NCBI RefSeq assembly: GCF_023509475.1
Contig: NZ_JAKSDZ010000003.1
Coordinates: forward strand, 1 to 64,000
Reading direction: 5' to 3'
DNA from: Aestuariirhabdus haliotis
Lineage (GTDB): Bacteria; Pseudomonadota; Gammaproteobacteria; Pseudomonadales; Aestuariirhabdaceae
DNA: 64,000 nt
Position numbers and translations under genes: made by a program. The notes beneath the pieces are model-generated. The model was not told the DNA's origin, did no database searches, and was given only the letters and a program-made list of their open reading frames with translations. Below, in pieces: positions 1-7,874 of this stretch; position 1 is the first letter of the stretch; every line of letters starts with the position of its first letter.

Positions 1-95
1 GCCCTTGTCCAGGTCTCGACATGAACGGCAGGCTTCGCCTTGATAAAAGCCATTTTTAGGATCGCATAGCTCTATCTGAATTAATCAGAGGTGCC
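1..95. repeat. Partial copy of MITE-like element (right end), cut by the window edge
   Basis: Positions 2-95 align without length change to 43060-43153, the right end of the element described there, with roughly a dozen differences by eye. The terminal 18 bases (78-95) are identical to the right terminal inverted repeat of that copy, and CTAG follows at 96-99 as in the other copy. The left part lies outside the window, so I cannot tell whether this copy is complete. The CTAG at its edge provides the stop codon of the ferritin gene. Confidence 0.85.
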
Positions 96-602
96 CTAGG
101 TTTCTTCTGCCGTAACACTTCGCTGTCCTAATTCCTGGTCTAGTAAGTAGAGTCCTTGTCGAGAGTCGCCAAGGAGTTCAAGCTTTCCTAAAATTCCCGC
201 GGCAGTTGCTTCTTCTTCCACCTGTTCATTAACAAACCATTGCAAAAAGCTGTGTGTTGCATAATCGTTTGCTTCTAAAGCCGAACGTACCAGACCGTTG
301 ATAGCATTACTGATCATACGCTCGTGACTTAGGGTGCTTTTGAACACGTCCAAAGGTCCTTCCCATTGGTGCTCGGGTTTTGGAACATCCGAAAGCTCAA
401 CCCGGCCATCCCTGTCGTTGATGAATTTAAAAAATTTCATCGTATGGCCAATTTCTTCTTGGTATTGGACAAACATCCAGCGAGCAAGACCCGACAGGTT
501 CTGGCTTTCAAAATAGGCACTCATCGACAGATACAAGTGGGCAGAGGCGAACTCGAGATTGAGGTGGTCGTTCAATTTTTGTTCAATTGCAGGGCTCAGC
601 AT
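96..602 (-). CDS. ftnA: Bacterial non-haem ferritin (FtnA type)
   Basis: Cytosolic iron-storage protein that oxidises Fe(II) and stores the mineral in a 24-subunit shell. The 168-residue length fits FtnA. Ferroxidase-centre residues appear at the expected places: Glu17, Glu50 and His53, with Glu93 and Gln126 as likely further ligands. No haem-ligand Met typical of bacterioferritin was evident. I start at ATG 602 rather than the in-frame TTG one codon upstream because AGGA sits six bases before the ATG. The stop codon TAG is formed by the CTAG at the edge of the repeat at 1-95, so the element sits immediately against the last sense codon; the original C-terminus may have been altered slightly. 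The gene is monocistronic here and no Fur box was identified. Confidence 0.93.
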   Translation of the reverse strand: MLSPAIEQKLNDHLNLEFASAHLYLSMSAYFESQNLSGLARWMFVQYQEEIGHTMKFFKFINDRDGRVELSDVPKPEHQWEGPLDVFKSTLSHERMISNAINGLVRSALEANDYATHSFLQWFVNEQVEEEATAAGILGKLELLGDSRQGLYLLDQELGQRSVTAEET

Positions 603-694
603 CAATATTCCTTAGTCATCTGGTAGATACGTAAAGCAACGTGTGGCATTTCTGGTAGATCAAAAGTTTAACAGGATGTTGTTGTTGCATCACG

Positions 695-745
695 AAAAAA
701 GGGAACCCAATAGGGTTCCCTTTACGGTAACAGTCCCTGTTACCG
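695..745 (-). terminator. Double hairpin with T-run, terminator of the PEP-CTERM gene
   Basis: Two hairpins follow the PEP-CTERM gene on the minus strand. The first has nine-base arms at 725-733 and 737-745. The second has eight-base arms GGGAACCC/GGGTTCCC (701-708, 713-720) followed on the minus strand by six T (complement of 695-700). The second is a good intrinsic terminator. Flanking A/T bases also make it plausible in the other direction. Confidence 0.8.
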
Positions 746-772
746 AGGATTAGATGCTTCTTAGTAGGTTTA

Positions 773-1675
773 CTAGGCGTTGCGCTTGCGTTGCAATCCA
801 CCCATAGCCAGCAGTCCTAAAGCCATCAGGGCGAGAACACCAGGTTCTGGAATGGTGCGAACATGGTTGATTTGGAGGGCCGCTTGAAACTCATTCACAA
901 CACCTTCAGCGGTTACCATAGCTACACAACCGACTTCAGCACCGGCAGCAAGACATGCCTCATCAGAACCAGCTATTAGGCCGTCGCCAGTTCCAGTATT
1001 TTGGAGAAAGACAGATGCGCTATACAGTTCTCCGGCAAAGGGGAAAAGCTGCACAAAGCTAAGGGTATCTGGATCAAATCCGGCACCTTCTACATTCAAA
1101 ACAAAGACATCGCCACAGCCAGACTCGTTATGGGGTACACCATCGGGGCAAAGGTTATTTCCTTCTGGTGGTATGGCAGGATCCCAAAAGTTAGGGGTCT
1201 CAATAAACTCGATGGCAAAGGTCAGTGGTGGGGCATTGAAGGCATCACCTGGACCAGGGGTTGCGGGTGGCACTGGAAGTTCTGGATCCAATGTCAATAC
1301 GTCCAGTAGAGTAGCACTCTCAAGCGAATCACCCGTAATAACGAAGTTATTATGGGTGTAGACAGATGTGTCAACAATTTCACCAGCAACACCTATACCT
1401 GTCTGGATAGATCCATTGAAGGTACCGTTGTTGTCAATCGATAGTGAGCTCTGTGCGTTAGCGTCGTTCGATGGGGTACCCCAGGCTATGGTGGTTGAAC
1501 CCCCTAAAGCCGCATTGGGGTTTGAACCGGTTACCCCAGGGTTTGGGCTGAAAGCGGTAAAAGCACTGTTCAGGGTGAAGTTCCAATCCGTGACGACAAT
1601 GGCATTGGCACTTGCAGGCATGAGTAGTGGAGCGGTCAAGCAGGCAGCTGTTAATAAGCGTTTTGTACTAAACAT
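773..1675 (-). CDS. PEP-CTERM sorting-domain protein, THxN-type
   Basis: Exported protein predicted to be a substrate of exosortase A. It has an N-terminal signal peptide (MFSTKRLL then a hydrophobic stretch ending ASANA). The mature domain carries a T-H-N-N motif of the THxN family of PEP-CTERM proteins. The C-terminus shows the tripartite sorting signal: PEP, a hydrophobic helix and a basic tail RKR. There are four cysteines in two close pairs that could form disulfides. I choose ATG 1675: GAGGG lies seven bases upstream, while the ATG at 1681 has it only one base away. A longer reading frame begins at 1711. It is the only PEP-CTERM protein seen in the window, and a sigma-54-type promoter lies upstream. 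Its function on the surface is unknown. Confidence 0.9.
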   Translation of the reverse strand: MFSTKRLLTAACLTAPLLMPASANAIVVTDWNFTLNSAFTAFSPNPGVTGSNPNAALGGSTTIAWGTPSNDANAQSSLSIDNNGTFNGSIQTGIGVAGEIVDTSVYTHNNFVITGDSLESATLLDVLTLDPELPVPPATPGPGDAFNAPPLTFAIEFIETPNFWDPAIPPEGNNLCPDGVPHNESGCGDVFVLNVEGAGFDPDTLSFVQLFPFAGELYSASVFLQNTGTGDGLIAGSDEACLAAGAEVGCVAMVTAEGVVNEFQAALQINHVRTIPEPGVLALMALGLLAMGGLQRKRNA

Positions 1676-1778
1676 TTTCATTCCCTCGCTAAAAGATCTA
1701 ATCCTCAGCACGCTCGTTCTCCCTAACCTGTTTCTTAATCACTGCATCAAGGGTGTTGAGCATGATGCTCGTTAACAA

Positions 1779-1794
1779 TGCAATGACTTTGCCA
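1779..1794 (-). promoter_or_regulatory. Sigma-54 (RpoN) promoter upstream of the PEP-CTERM gene
   Basis: On the minus strand the bases read TGGCAAAGTCATTGCA. This matches the -24/-12 consensus TGGCAC-N5-TTGCW at every fixed base except the sixth, with exact GG-to-GC spacing. It lies about 100 bases before the chosen start codon. PEP-CTERM regulons of XrtA organisms are known to use RpoN with the PrsK/PrsR two-component system, which fits. Confidence 0.72.
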
Positions 1795-1845
1795 GTTTAT
1801 TTAAATAAAACATAAATCATTGTTTTATGGGCTTTTTTAGTGGTT

Positions 1846-1854
1846 TGCTATACT
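1846..1854 (+). promoter_or_regulatory. Possible extended -10 promoter of the nitroreductase-like gene
   Basis: TGCTATACT matches the extended -10 form TGnTATAAT at all but one base and lies about 100 bases before the gene. No well-spaced -35 hexamer is seen, as is common for extended -10 promoters. This is weak evidence. Confidence 0.35.
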
Positions 1855-1952
1855 TTCTAAGCTCTCTACTACTCACTATGGTGATGTATTTGTAAACTCC
1901 ATTGACACTTTAGCTTGTGTTGCTCTGTCCGGCATATTATCAGGAGAATTCT

Positions 1953-2984
1953 TTGGCTATTTCCCATACATTAAGAGCGATTGTTGAAGCTGCCAGTTAT
2001 TATCCATCGGCTGATAACTCGCAACCCCTGCAATTTGGAATATCTGAGAATGCTATTAGTATCGGTTGTTCTGAAAAGCGTTGTTCAAGAGAAAGCTACT
2101 TCGATTGTGATTCACATGCAGTTGCCTTTAGCATGGGATGTGCTGTTGAATCCCTGTTGCTTGTTGCAAAAAATCTTGACACTCCTTGCCTGGTTGAACC
2201 TTTACAAAGTGGTTTTCTTTGTACATTCCCCGAGATTGAAGGAGTAGACGTTGGGGATGAGACCTTTACGCCCGTAAAAATGAGGCATACCAACCGAGGA
2301 CCCTACCGAAAAGACGCGTTAAGCGATTCACTTCCAGAGCAGCTGCTGGATGAATCTGAAGGCGCTGTTTCAGTAAGTTATTACCGAACCGGTATGTCGA
2401 CTGGCTTGATCCAGCTAATAGTGAAGGCTGCATCTTTGCGGTTTCGATCCCCGGATTTGGTCAAATTTCTTGCCGATTCACTGCGTGATGGTAGCGACGA
2501 AGTGGCACAGGGGGATGGTCTGGATATCGAAACACTGTGTTTGCCGCCAGGAGGGAAGGGGATTTTGTCACTTAGCACTTCGAGTCGTTGGTTACCTAGT
2601 TTGAATAAGTTGGGTTTTCACCGTTTGTTAGCAGCCTTTGAAGGCATGATGTTAAAACAGTCGGCAGGGCTTGTAGTCATTTCTGGTGGGACATTAGTTA
2701 ATGATGCGGTGCAGGCAGGTCAGCTGAGTCAGCGTATTTGGGTTATGCTTAATCAGGCTGGTTGCGCAGTACACCCATATTATGTGGTGACTGATCAATT
2801 AATGAGAAAAAGAAAGGGCATGGTATCGAGCGACCTAAAGAGCGAAGTTGATGTTCTGGAGGAAGCTGTAAAGGATGTAGTCGGTTCCGAGAGTCTTCAT
2901 ATGGTATTTCGTGTGGGATTTCCAAAAAGGGACGTTGTTCGCTCCCGCAGGCTGCCTCTGGAAGAGGTTTATTCAAAAAGTTAA
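1953..2984 (+). CDS. Nitroreductase-fold protein (Acg-like)
   Basis: A 343-residue protein of the nitroreductase/flavin oxidoreductase fold. The N-terminal P-S-A-D-N-S-Q-P segment (about residues 18-25) is the typical FMN-phosphate region of this family, and the length suggests the double-length Acg-like branch rather than a simple NfsA/NfsB enzyme. I start at TTG 1953 because GGAG lies six bases upstream; an in-frame GTG at 1917 adds 12 residues without a ribosome site. It is convergent with the E1-like gene and overlaps it by four bases. Acg-like proteins often have unclear enzymatic activity, so the substrate is not predicted. With its neighbours it may act in a small-molecule or N-acyl amino acid pathway; that is inference. 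Confidence 0.7.
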   Translation: MAISHTLRAIVEAASYYPSADNSQPLQFGISENAISIGCSEKRCSRESYFDCDSHAVAFSMGCAVESLLLVAKNLDTPCLVEPLQSGFLCTFPEIEGVDVGDETFTPVKMRHTNRGPYRKDALSDSLPEQLLDESEGAVSVSYYRTGMSTGLIQLIVKAASLRFRSPDLVKFLADSLRDGSDEVAQGDGLDIETLCLPPGGKGILSLSTSSRWLPSLNKLGFHRLLAAFEGMMLKQSAGLVVISGGTLVNDAVQAGQLSQRIWVMLNQAGCAVHPYYVVTDQLMRKRKGMVSSDLKSEVDVLEEAVKDVVGSESLHMVFRVGFPKRDVVRSRRLPLEEVYSKS

Positions 2985-3844
2985 GCGTTACTCAGAAACG
3001 CCTGTTTTACTTTGTTCATAACAAAACGTGTTATGGGATTTCGGTAACCGCCGGGACGCCAGGTATGTTTTATCTGATTAAGAAATGGGTCGTATTGAAT
3101 GCCATGTGGTGCTGCCAATATTCGACCTCTGCCTGTTAATATTTTTAATGCCTGTGTTGCCGTTACACTGGCACAGATCTCACATCCCATAACAGTGGAA
3201 GGCCCTTTTCTGGCCTTAAAGTCAACGCTCGAAGGGTCTACTAAGTAGGATGTGTGGGCTAGTGATGGAGCCAAGCCTACAAAGAAGCGCAGTGTTTTCT
3301 CAAGTTCCGGTTGATTTTTAAATCCAAAATACTCTTCAAAGCTTGTTCCCCCGGGCATGAAAATTAAAGTCGCAGCACCTGTTCCCAAAGGTGCAGCAGT
3401 AATGGCCGGAATATCATGTTTATGGCAATAATTGAAGGCAAGTTCTCTCGCATCGAATGCAAAAAAATCTAGTCCATCAATATAGATATCTATCTTGGAG
3501 AAAAACCTTTCAATGTTGTCGCGATTTAATCCGTCATCAAAAGACTGAATGTTCAATTCTGGATTAATATCAAGTGCCATAGCAGCCATGGTGGCTGCTT
3601 TTTTCTGACCATAGGTTGAGGTTTTGGCGCCGACCTGGCGATTGGTATTCTCGATTCCGTATTCATCGAAGTCAGCGATGTTAAAGTTTCCGATGCCTAG
3701 TCGGGTCAATGTCAAAAGGTGGCTGCCACCAACACCTCCCATGCCCGCAATTGCAATTCTGGCTTTTCTTAGCGCTTGTTGCTCGTCTTGGGTAGTCCAA
3801 CCAATATTGCGTGAAAAAGCGACGTCGTATTGAAAATCTTCCAT
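2981..3844 (-). CDS. ThiF/MoeB-family E1-like adenylating enzyme
   Basis: A 287-residue cytosolic protein of the ThiF/HesA/MoeB superfamily, which adenylates a carboxyl terminus. Seen in the sequence: the nucleotide-binding glycine loop GMGGVGG (residues 34-40), acidic residues after the next strand (ADFDEYG), and an N-T-N-R-Q segment matching the ATP-contacting Asn/Arg of this family. Only one C-x-x-C (CEIC, C-terminal half) is present, whereas zinc-binding ThiF/MoeB proteins use two. No ThiS or MoaD-like partner is encoded nearby. It is 15 bases downstream of the acyltransferase gene on the same strand, so the two are probably co-transcribed, and it ends tail-to-tail against the nitroreductase-like gene. 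The acceptor or substrate is unknown. Confidence 0.8.
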   Translation of the reverse strand: MEDFQYDVAFSRNIGWTTQDEQQALRKARIAIAGMGGVGGSHLLTLTRLGIGNFNIADFDEYGIENTNRQVGAKTSTYGQKKAATMAAMALDINPELNIQSFDDGLNRDNIERFFSKIDIYIDGLDFFAFDARELAFNYCHKHDIPAITAAPLGTGAATLIFMPGGTSFEEYFGFKNQPELEKTLRFFVGLAPSLAHTSYLVDPSSVDFKARKGPSTVMGCEICASVTATQALKILTGRGRILAAPHGIQYDPFLNQIKHTWRPGGYRNPITRFVMNKVKQAFLSNA

Positions 3845-3859
3845 TCTGTAGAGATACCT

Positions 3860-4639
3860 TTAGCTGATTTTTGTCAGGGAAGAAATAGGGCTTCGTGATA
3901 TAGGTTCTGATAGTTCTTTTATGACGGTTTCCTTTATCGATTGATAAAGCTCTGCCATAGAGGGGGTGAGGTGGCAAGTTAAGTAATCCTTAGGAATGAA
4001 GTACAAGGCCCGATATCCATGGTAATCCATGACATCACTACCTTTCTGAAACATTACTCCAAACCGTTTCAAGTGCCTGGCGAGGCGAGGTTCCATCATC
4101 GCGAACACATAATCAATATTGGCCAGATCTACAATAGCCATAGCAGCAAAGTAAAGGCCCATGGCAATATGCGGAAAATGCCTTTTATCTTCGTTGTCTG
4201 GAACTTTATCTGCTCTGGGAAATGGAATGACAGATTTATCTTCATCTTTTCTCCGTCTAAAACTCGACGGGACAGCAAGTCTTGAGGCTTCCCCATAGGA
4301 GAAAAGATCAAGTCTGGCTAGATCAAACTGATCCTTGGAAATGTACTGAGCGCAAAATTTTTCAAAGGGGGCCATTTGAACTGTGTCTAAAGGATCAGGT
4401 ATGACCAGGCGAACACAACCCGCTGGAGTGGCGGTTTTTTTGTGATAAATCAATGTGTGGACCGAGTAACGATCGAATTCATCGGATTCCATTTCCTGGG
4501 GTGATTTCTCTTCCCAGCCAAATTCTCGGGCGAAAACGTCGTATCGAATTTTGTAAACTTCTGACTGAAGTTCAGGGGTAAGGGCTAGCGCAATTCGGAA
4601 AAAACTATTGAATTCTTCACAAACAGTTGGATTTTCCAT
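3860..4639 (-). CDS. PEP-CTERM/exosortase-associated acyltransferase (N-acyl amino acid synthase type)
   Basis: A 259-residue protein of the acyl-homoserine-lactone-synthase/GNAT fold. The N-terminal R-Y-D-V-F segment followed by E-F-G-W-E, a central G-C-V-R-L-V core strand and an E-A-S-R-L motif match the exosortase-associated acyltransferase family (NCBI family name). Members of this group include FeeM-type long-chain N-acyl amino acid synthases, which published work has linked to PEP-CTERM/exosortase loci. The likely reaction is transfer of a fatty acyl group from acyl-ACP to an amino acid; the specificity is not visible. GGAG lies eight bases before the ATG. It is first of two genes with the E1-like enzyme and is divergent from a second acyltransferase. 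Confidence 0.85.
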   Translation of the reverse strand: MENPTVCEEFNSFFRIALALTPELQSEVYKIRYDVFAREFGWEEKSPQEMESDEFDRYSVHTLIYHKKTATPAGCVRLVIPDPLDTVQMAPFEKFCAQYISKDQFDLARLDLFSYGEASRLAVPSSFRRRKDEDKSVIPFPRADKVPDNEDKRHFPHIAMGLYFAAMAIVDLANIDYVFAMMEPRLARHLKRFGVMFQKGSDVMDYHGYRALYFIPKDYLTCHLTPSMAELYQSIKETVIKELSEPISRSPISSLTKIS

Positions 4640-4791
4640 ATCAGTACTCCGTAATAAAATACCTAAATCCTTATTAGTGAATGGTCTAACCAGCTGTGTT
4701 CCAGATCACGAAGATATCAATCAAAGAGTGGTAGTGTTTATTTTATAAGGAATCATTTGGAGAATAGCACAGGGATTCGGGTGCGCTGGAG

Positions 4792-5481
4792 GTGTTTAGT
4801 ATTTTTAGGAAAGGTTGGGGGGGAGAAATGAGAGAATGCTTATATGAGGTTTTTGTTGCGGATACCGAATTTGCCAGAACAATTAATTATCATGTTCGCT
4901 ATCAGGTTTATTGCGAACAAAAATCCTATGAAGAAGCCAGTGATGGTTTTATCGATCTGGAGCGTGATGAGTGGGATGATCGCTCTGTTCACTTTATCGT
5001 AAGAGATAGAGAGTCTGGTGAATGGTGTGCTGCGCTACGATTGGTTAAGCCAAATCCAGGCTCTCTATTACCTCTAGAAAGTTTTAGTCAAATTGATGAC
5101 GATTTGTTATCGGGTCGGCGACATAAAGCTGTCGAACTGTCTCGGTTATGTAAGCCAAAAGTCAAAGGTGTGTCCGCCAGGGAAGAGGGTCGTTCAACGG
5201 GGGCTGCTGTACTCACTCTGCTCTCCTCAGTTGCACGGTATTGTAGAGATCACGATTATTCTGAACTGTTTTGCTTAACTTCGCCTTCGGTAATCAGAAT
5301 GATGCCAAGTTCCTGGAATCTTCGGCCTGTTGGACCGGCGGCTGAGCATAGGGGGACACGGTTTCCTTATTCTCTGGATATTGACAGCATACTGGGTTTT
5401 TACGACGAATTATCTCCAGCAGTAGGCTATAGCAACTTTTCCCATGCATTCGGTGGGGCGCCAATCAGGCAGTTTGCTTAA
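4792..5481 (+). CDS. Second exosortase-associated acyltransferase-like protein
   Basis: A protein of 229 residues (217 if translation starts at the ATG at 4828), with the same LuxI/GNAT-type pattern as the neighbour: V-R-Y-Q-V-Y-C near the N-terminus, a G-E-W-C-A-A-L-R-L-V strand and an E-L-S-R-L motif. It is clearly diverged from the gene at 3860-4639 and shorter, so this is an old paralogue or a separate acquisition. Start choice is uncertain: GTG 4792 has GGAG directly adjoining it, and ATG 4828 has GGAG only two bases away. It is transcribed divergently from the first acyltransferase and lies just upstream of the polysaccharide operon promoter. Its likely role is N-acylation of an amino acid or amine. 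Confidence 0.72.
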   Translation: MFSIFRKGWGGEMRECLYEVFVADTEFARTINYHVRYQVYCEQKSYEEASDGFIDLERDEWDDRSVHFIVRDRESGEWCAALRLVKPNPGSLLPLESFSQIDDDLLSGRRHKAVELSRLCKPKVKGVSAREEGRSTGAAVLTLLSSVARYCRDHDYSELFCLTSPSVIRMMPSSWNLRPVGPAAEHRGTRFPYSLDIDSILGFYDELSPAVGYSNFSHAFGGAPIRQFA

Positions 5482-5583
5482 TTTCAAAATGAAATAAAAA
5501 CAATATTTTTAATTTCCAATACTTACCATTATCGTTTGTTGGGGTTTGAAAAGAAGACTTTTAAAAAAAAATAGACTTAAAAA

Positions 5584-5611
5584 TTGCCGACTGAGAAATT
5601 GGGTATATAAT
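5584..5611 (+). promoter_or_regulatory. Sigma-70-type promoter of the XrtA polysaccharide operon
   Basis: TTGCCG at 5584-5589 and TATAAT at 5606-5611 are separated by 16 bases. The -10 box is perfect and the surrounding DNA is A/T rich. It lies about 37 bases before the first gene of the operon, whose start is preceded by GGAG with eight-base spacing. Confidence 0.7.
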
Positions 5612-5648
5612 TTTTGCTTAGCATCCAGTATCTAACGGAGTAGATCAG

Positions 5649-6281
5649 ATGATAAGAAAAATTAGCCAAATAATTGGCTTGATGCTTTTTATGTCAGTTA
5701 CCGCTTGCACGTCCAATCCGTACCCACCTTTGGAGTCGGCAACTTTTATCGAGTCAGCAACAAAAAATACAGCTGACTACCGTTATTTGGTCGGGCCCGG
5801 CGATAGTTTGAATATTTTTGTCTGGCGTAATCCGGAAGTAACAACAACCGTAACTGTCAGGCCTGATGGTTACATCACCACGCCGCTAGTGGAAGATGTC
5901 CCTGTTAGTGGTAAAACCCCTACCGAAATTGCCCGTTTACTCGAAAAGGAGCTCTCGTCTTACATTCGAGACCCCTTGGTCACTGTGATTACAGAGGATC
6001 ATTTAGGTCCCTTTAGTGAGCAGGTTCGAATAGTGGGTGAAGCTGATGAGCCTGAGTTCCTGCCTTACGTCGAGGATATGACCTTACTTGACGTCATGAT
6101 CGCGGTTGGTGGTATGACCGATTTTGCCGACGGGAATAAAGCCAGCATCGTAAGAATAATCGACGGCCAGCAAAACCAGTACGGTGTTCGCTTGGACGAT
6201 TTGATTAAGGATGGGGATATATCTGCCAATGTTGATATGTTGCCCGGTGACATCCTTATTATCCCCGAAACCTTTTTTTAA
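5649..6281 (+). CDS. XrtA-system polysaccharide export lipoprotein (Wza/GumB-like)
   Basis: Periplasmic/outer-membrane polysaccharide export protein. It has a lipoprotein signal peptide with the lipobox ending at Cys20 (S-V-T-A-C). A Poly_export domain follows (Y-L-V-G-P-G-D-S-L then V-R-P-D-G-Y-I), and one SLBB-type region appears around residues 115-200 with the P-G-D-I-L-I-I-P ending. At 210 residues it is shorter than Wza, as usual for XrtA loci. It would form the export channel together with the chain-length protein encoded 21 bases downstream. First gene of the long plus-strand operon behind the promoter at 5584-5611. Confidence 0.92.
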   Translation: MIRKISQIIGLMLFMSVTACTSNPYPPLESATFIESATKNTADYRYLVGPGDSLNIFVWRNPEVTTTVTVRPDGYITTPLVEDVPVSGKTPTEIARLLEKELSSYIRDPLVTVITEDHLGPFSEQVRIVGEADEPEFLPYVEDMTLLDVMIAVGGMTDFADGNKASIVRIIDGQQNQYGVRLDDLIKDGDISANVDMLPGDILIIPETFF

Positions 6282-6302
6282 GTGTGCTGACAGGGTCGTA
6301 TT

Positions 6303-7850
6303 ATGCAGGAAACTATTGACCTGCTGTTTAACTATGTTCGTGAGTTAAGACAGCGACAGTGGTTTGTATTGATTCTTTCTGCCGTCCTCTGCCTGTTAGG
6401 CTGGTATGGGGTGTCGAAGGTTCCAGACAAATTTGAAGCCAGTGCCAAAGTGTATATTGATACACAAAGTATCCTTCGTCCGTTACTTAGCGGTTTGACC
6501 GTTGAAACGAATACGACTCAACAGGTGGCCTTATTAGTAAAAACCCTGCTAAGCAAGCCAAATATCGAGCGTTTGATGCAAATGACTGATTTGGATCTTG
6601 CCGTAAGGGAGGAACTGAAGCGAAAAGATTTGGTTAATAGCTTGCAAAGGGAGATAAAGCTAACACGTGAAAAGCGTCATAATATTTTTTCTATCAAGTA
6701 TCTAAGTGCAGATAAAGGTGTTGCCAAGAAAGTAGTGGATTCTGTTTTGACGCTTTTTATGGAAAGTTCTGTTGGTGAGAACAGGGAAGACAAGATTAGT
6801 GCCAAACGATTTATAGACCAACAGATAAAAGAGTACGAAGCACGCCTTAAAGAGGGAGAGGTGGCGCTGAAGGACTTTAAAAAAGCTCATCTCGGTATGA
6901 TGCCATCGGATGGAGTCGATTATTATCAGCGCTTTCAAGCAGCATCCAGGCGACTTGCTGAAGCAAGGTTAACGATGGAGGAGCTGGAAAGTGAACGAAA
7001 TTCTGTCGAGGATCAGTTGGCTGGATTAGAGGAGAGTGCACTACCAGTGCCGACCTCAACTTACACACCAGCAACAATAACTACCCGCTATGATGATAGA
7101 GTCTCGCGCTTGGAAGCACAGCTTGATGAGCTTTTGTTAAAATATACGGATCAGCATCCGGACGTAAAGAATATGTCCGAACAGCTTGCCGAACTGAGAA
7201 AATCTCAAGAAAAAGAAAGGAAAGCAGCTATGAAGTATCAGCCTGCTTCTAATCAGATAACTGCTTCATCCGGTGGGGGGGTTAATCTTTATAATCACCT
7301 AAAGCTTACATTGTCAGATTTGAATACGAAAATTGCTTCAATGGATATTCGTTTGAAAGCTTATGAAGATGAAGAGAAAGAGCTAAAGGTGCTGGTCGAT
7401 ACAATACCTGATATTGAAGTTCAGTTGGGCGACTTGAATCGAGATTATGGTATTACAAAGAAACGCTATAACGAACTCCTTACGCGGCGGGAATCAATAG
7501 AAATATCAAGAAAAGCCTCGCAAAATACAGATGATATTCAGTTTAAGGTGATCGAACCACCCTCAGTGTCCGATCGACCATCATGGCCTAATAGAACTAT
7601 GTTGTTTTCCTTCGTTTTGCCGGCTTCGCTCGGTCTCTCGTCGGGCTTGGCCCTTCTGTTAATTGTTATTAATCCTCGTGTGATGTCTGCAAAATATGCT
7701 TCAGAGATTAGCGGTTATCCCGTTATTGGAAATGTAACGAGGGTTAGAAAAAAAAGTGAGATAAACCGCAATAGAAGCTTTCAATCATTATTTGTCATGC
7801 TGGCAATCGCATTGGTGATCGTAAATGTCGTTATCACCGTTTATCAGTAG
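6303..7850 (+). CDS. XrtA-system chain-length determinant protein (Wzz-like)
   Basis: Inner-membrane polysaccharide co-polymerase of 515 residues. A Wzz domain begins at the N-terminus with a first membrane helix at about residues 20-37, a long periplasmic coiled-coil region (about residues 155-400, rich in Glu/Lys/Leu heptads), a P-S-W-P-N-R segment before the second helix (about 430-455) and a third hydrophobic stretch at the C-terminus. There is no kinase domain; that function is on the next gene. It sets the length of the polymer and links the export lipoprotein to the tyrosine kinase. It matches the PEP-CTERM-associated chain-length family in length and gene position. Confidence 0.92.
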   Translation: MQETIDLLFNYVRELRQRQWFVLILSAVLCLLGWYGVSKVPDKFEASAKVYIDTQSILRPLLSGLTVETNTTQQVALLVKTLLSKPNIERLMQMTDLDLAVREELKRKDLVNSLQREIKLTREKRHNIFSIKYLSADKGVAKKVVDSVLTLFMESSVGENREDKISAKRFIDQQIKEYEARLKEGEVALKDFKKAHLGMMPSDGVDYYQRFQAASRRLAEARLTMEELESERNSVEDQLAGLEESALPVPTSTYTPATITTRYDDRVSRLEAQLDELLLKYTDQHPDVKNMSEQLAELRKSQEKERKAAMKYQPASNQITASSGGGVNLYNHLKLTLSDLNTKIASMDIRLKAYEDEEKELKVLVDTIPDIEVQLGDLNRDYGITKKRYNELLTRRESIEISRKASQNTDDIQFKVIEPPSVSDRPSWPNRTMLFSFVLPASLGLSSGLALLLIVINPRVMSAKYASEISGYPVIGNVTRVRKKSEINRNRSFQSLFVMLAIALVIVNVVITVYQ

Positions 7851-7874
7851 AATCGTTATTCTGGAACTGGGTTT

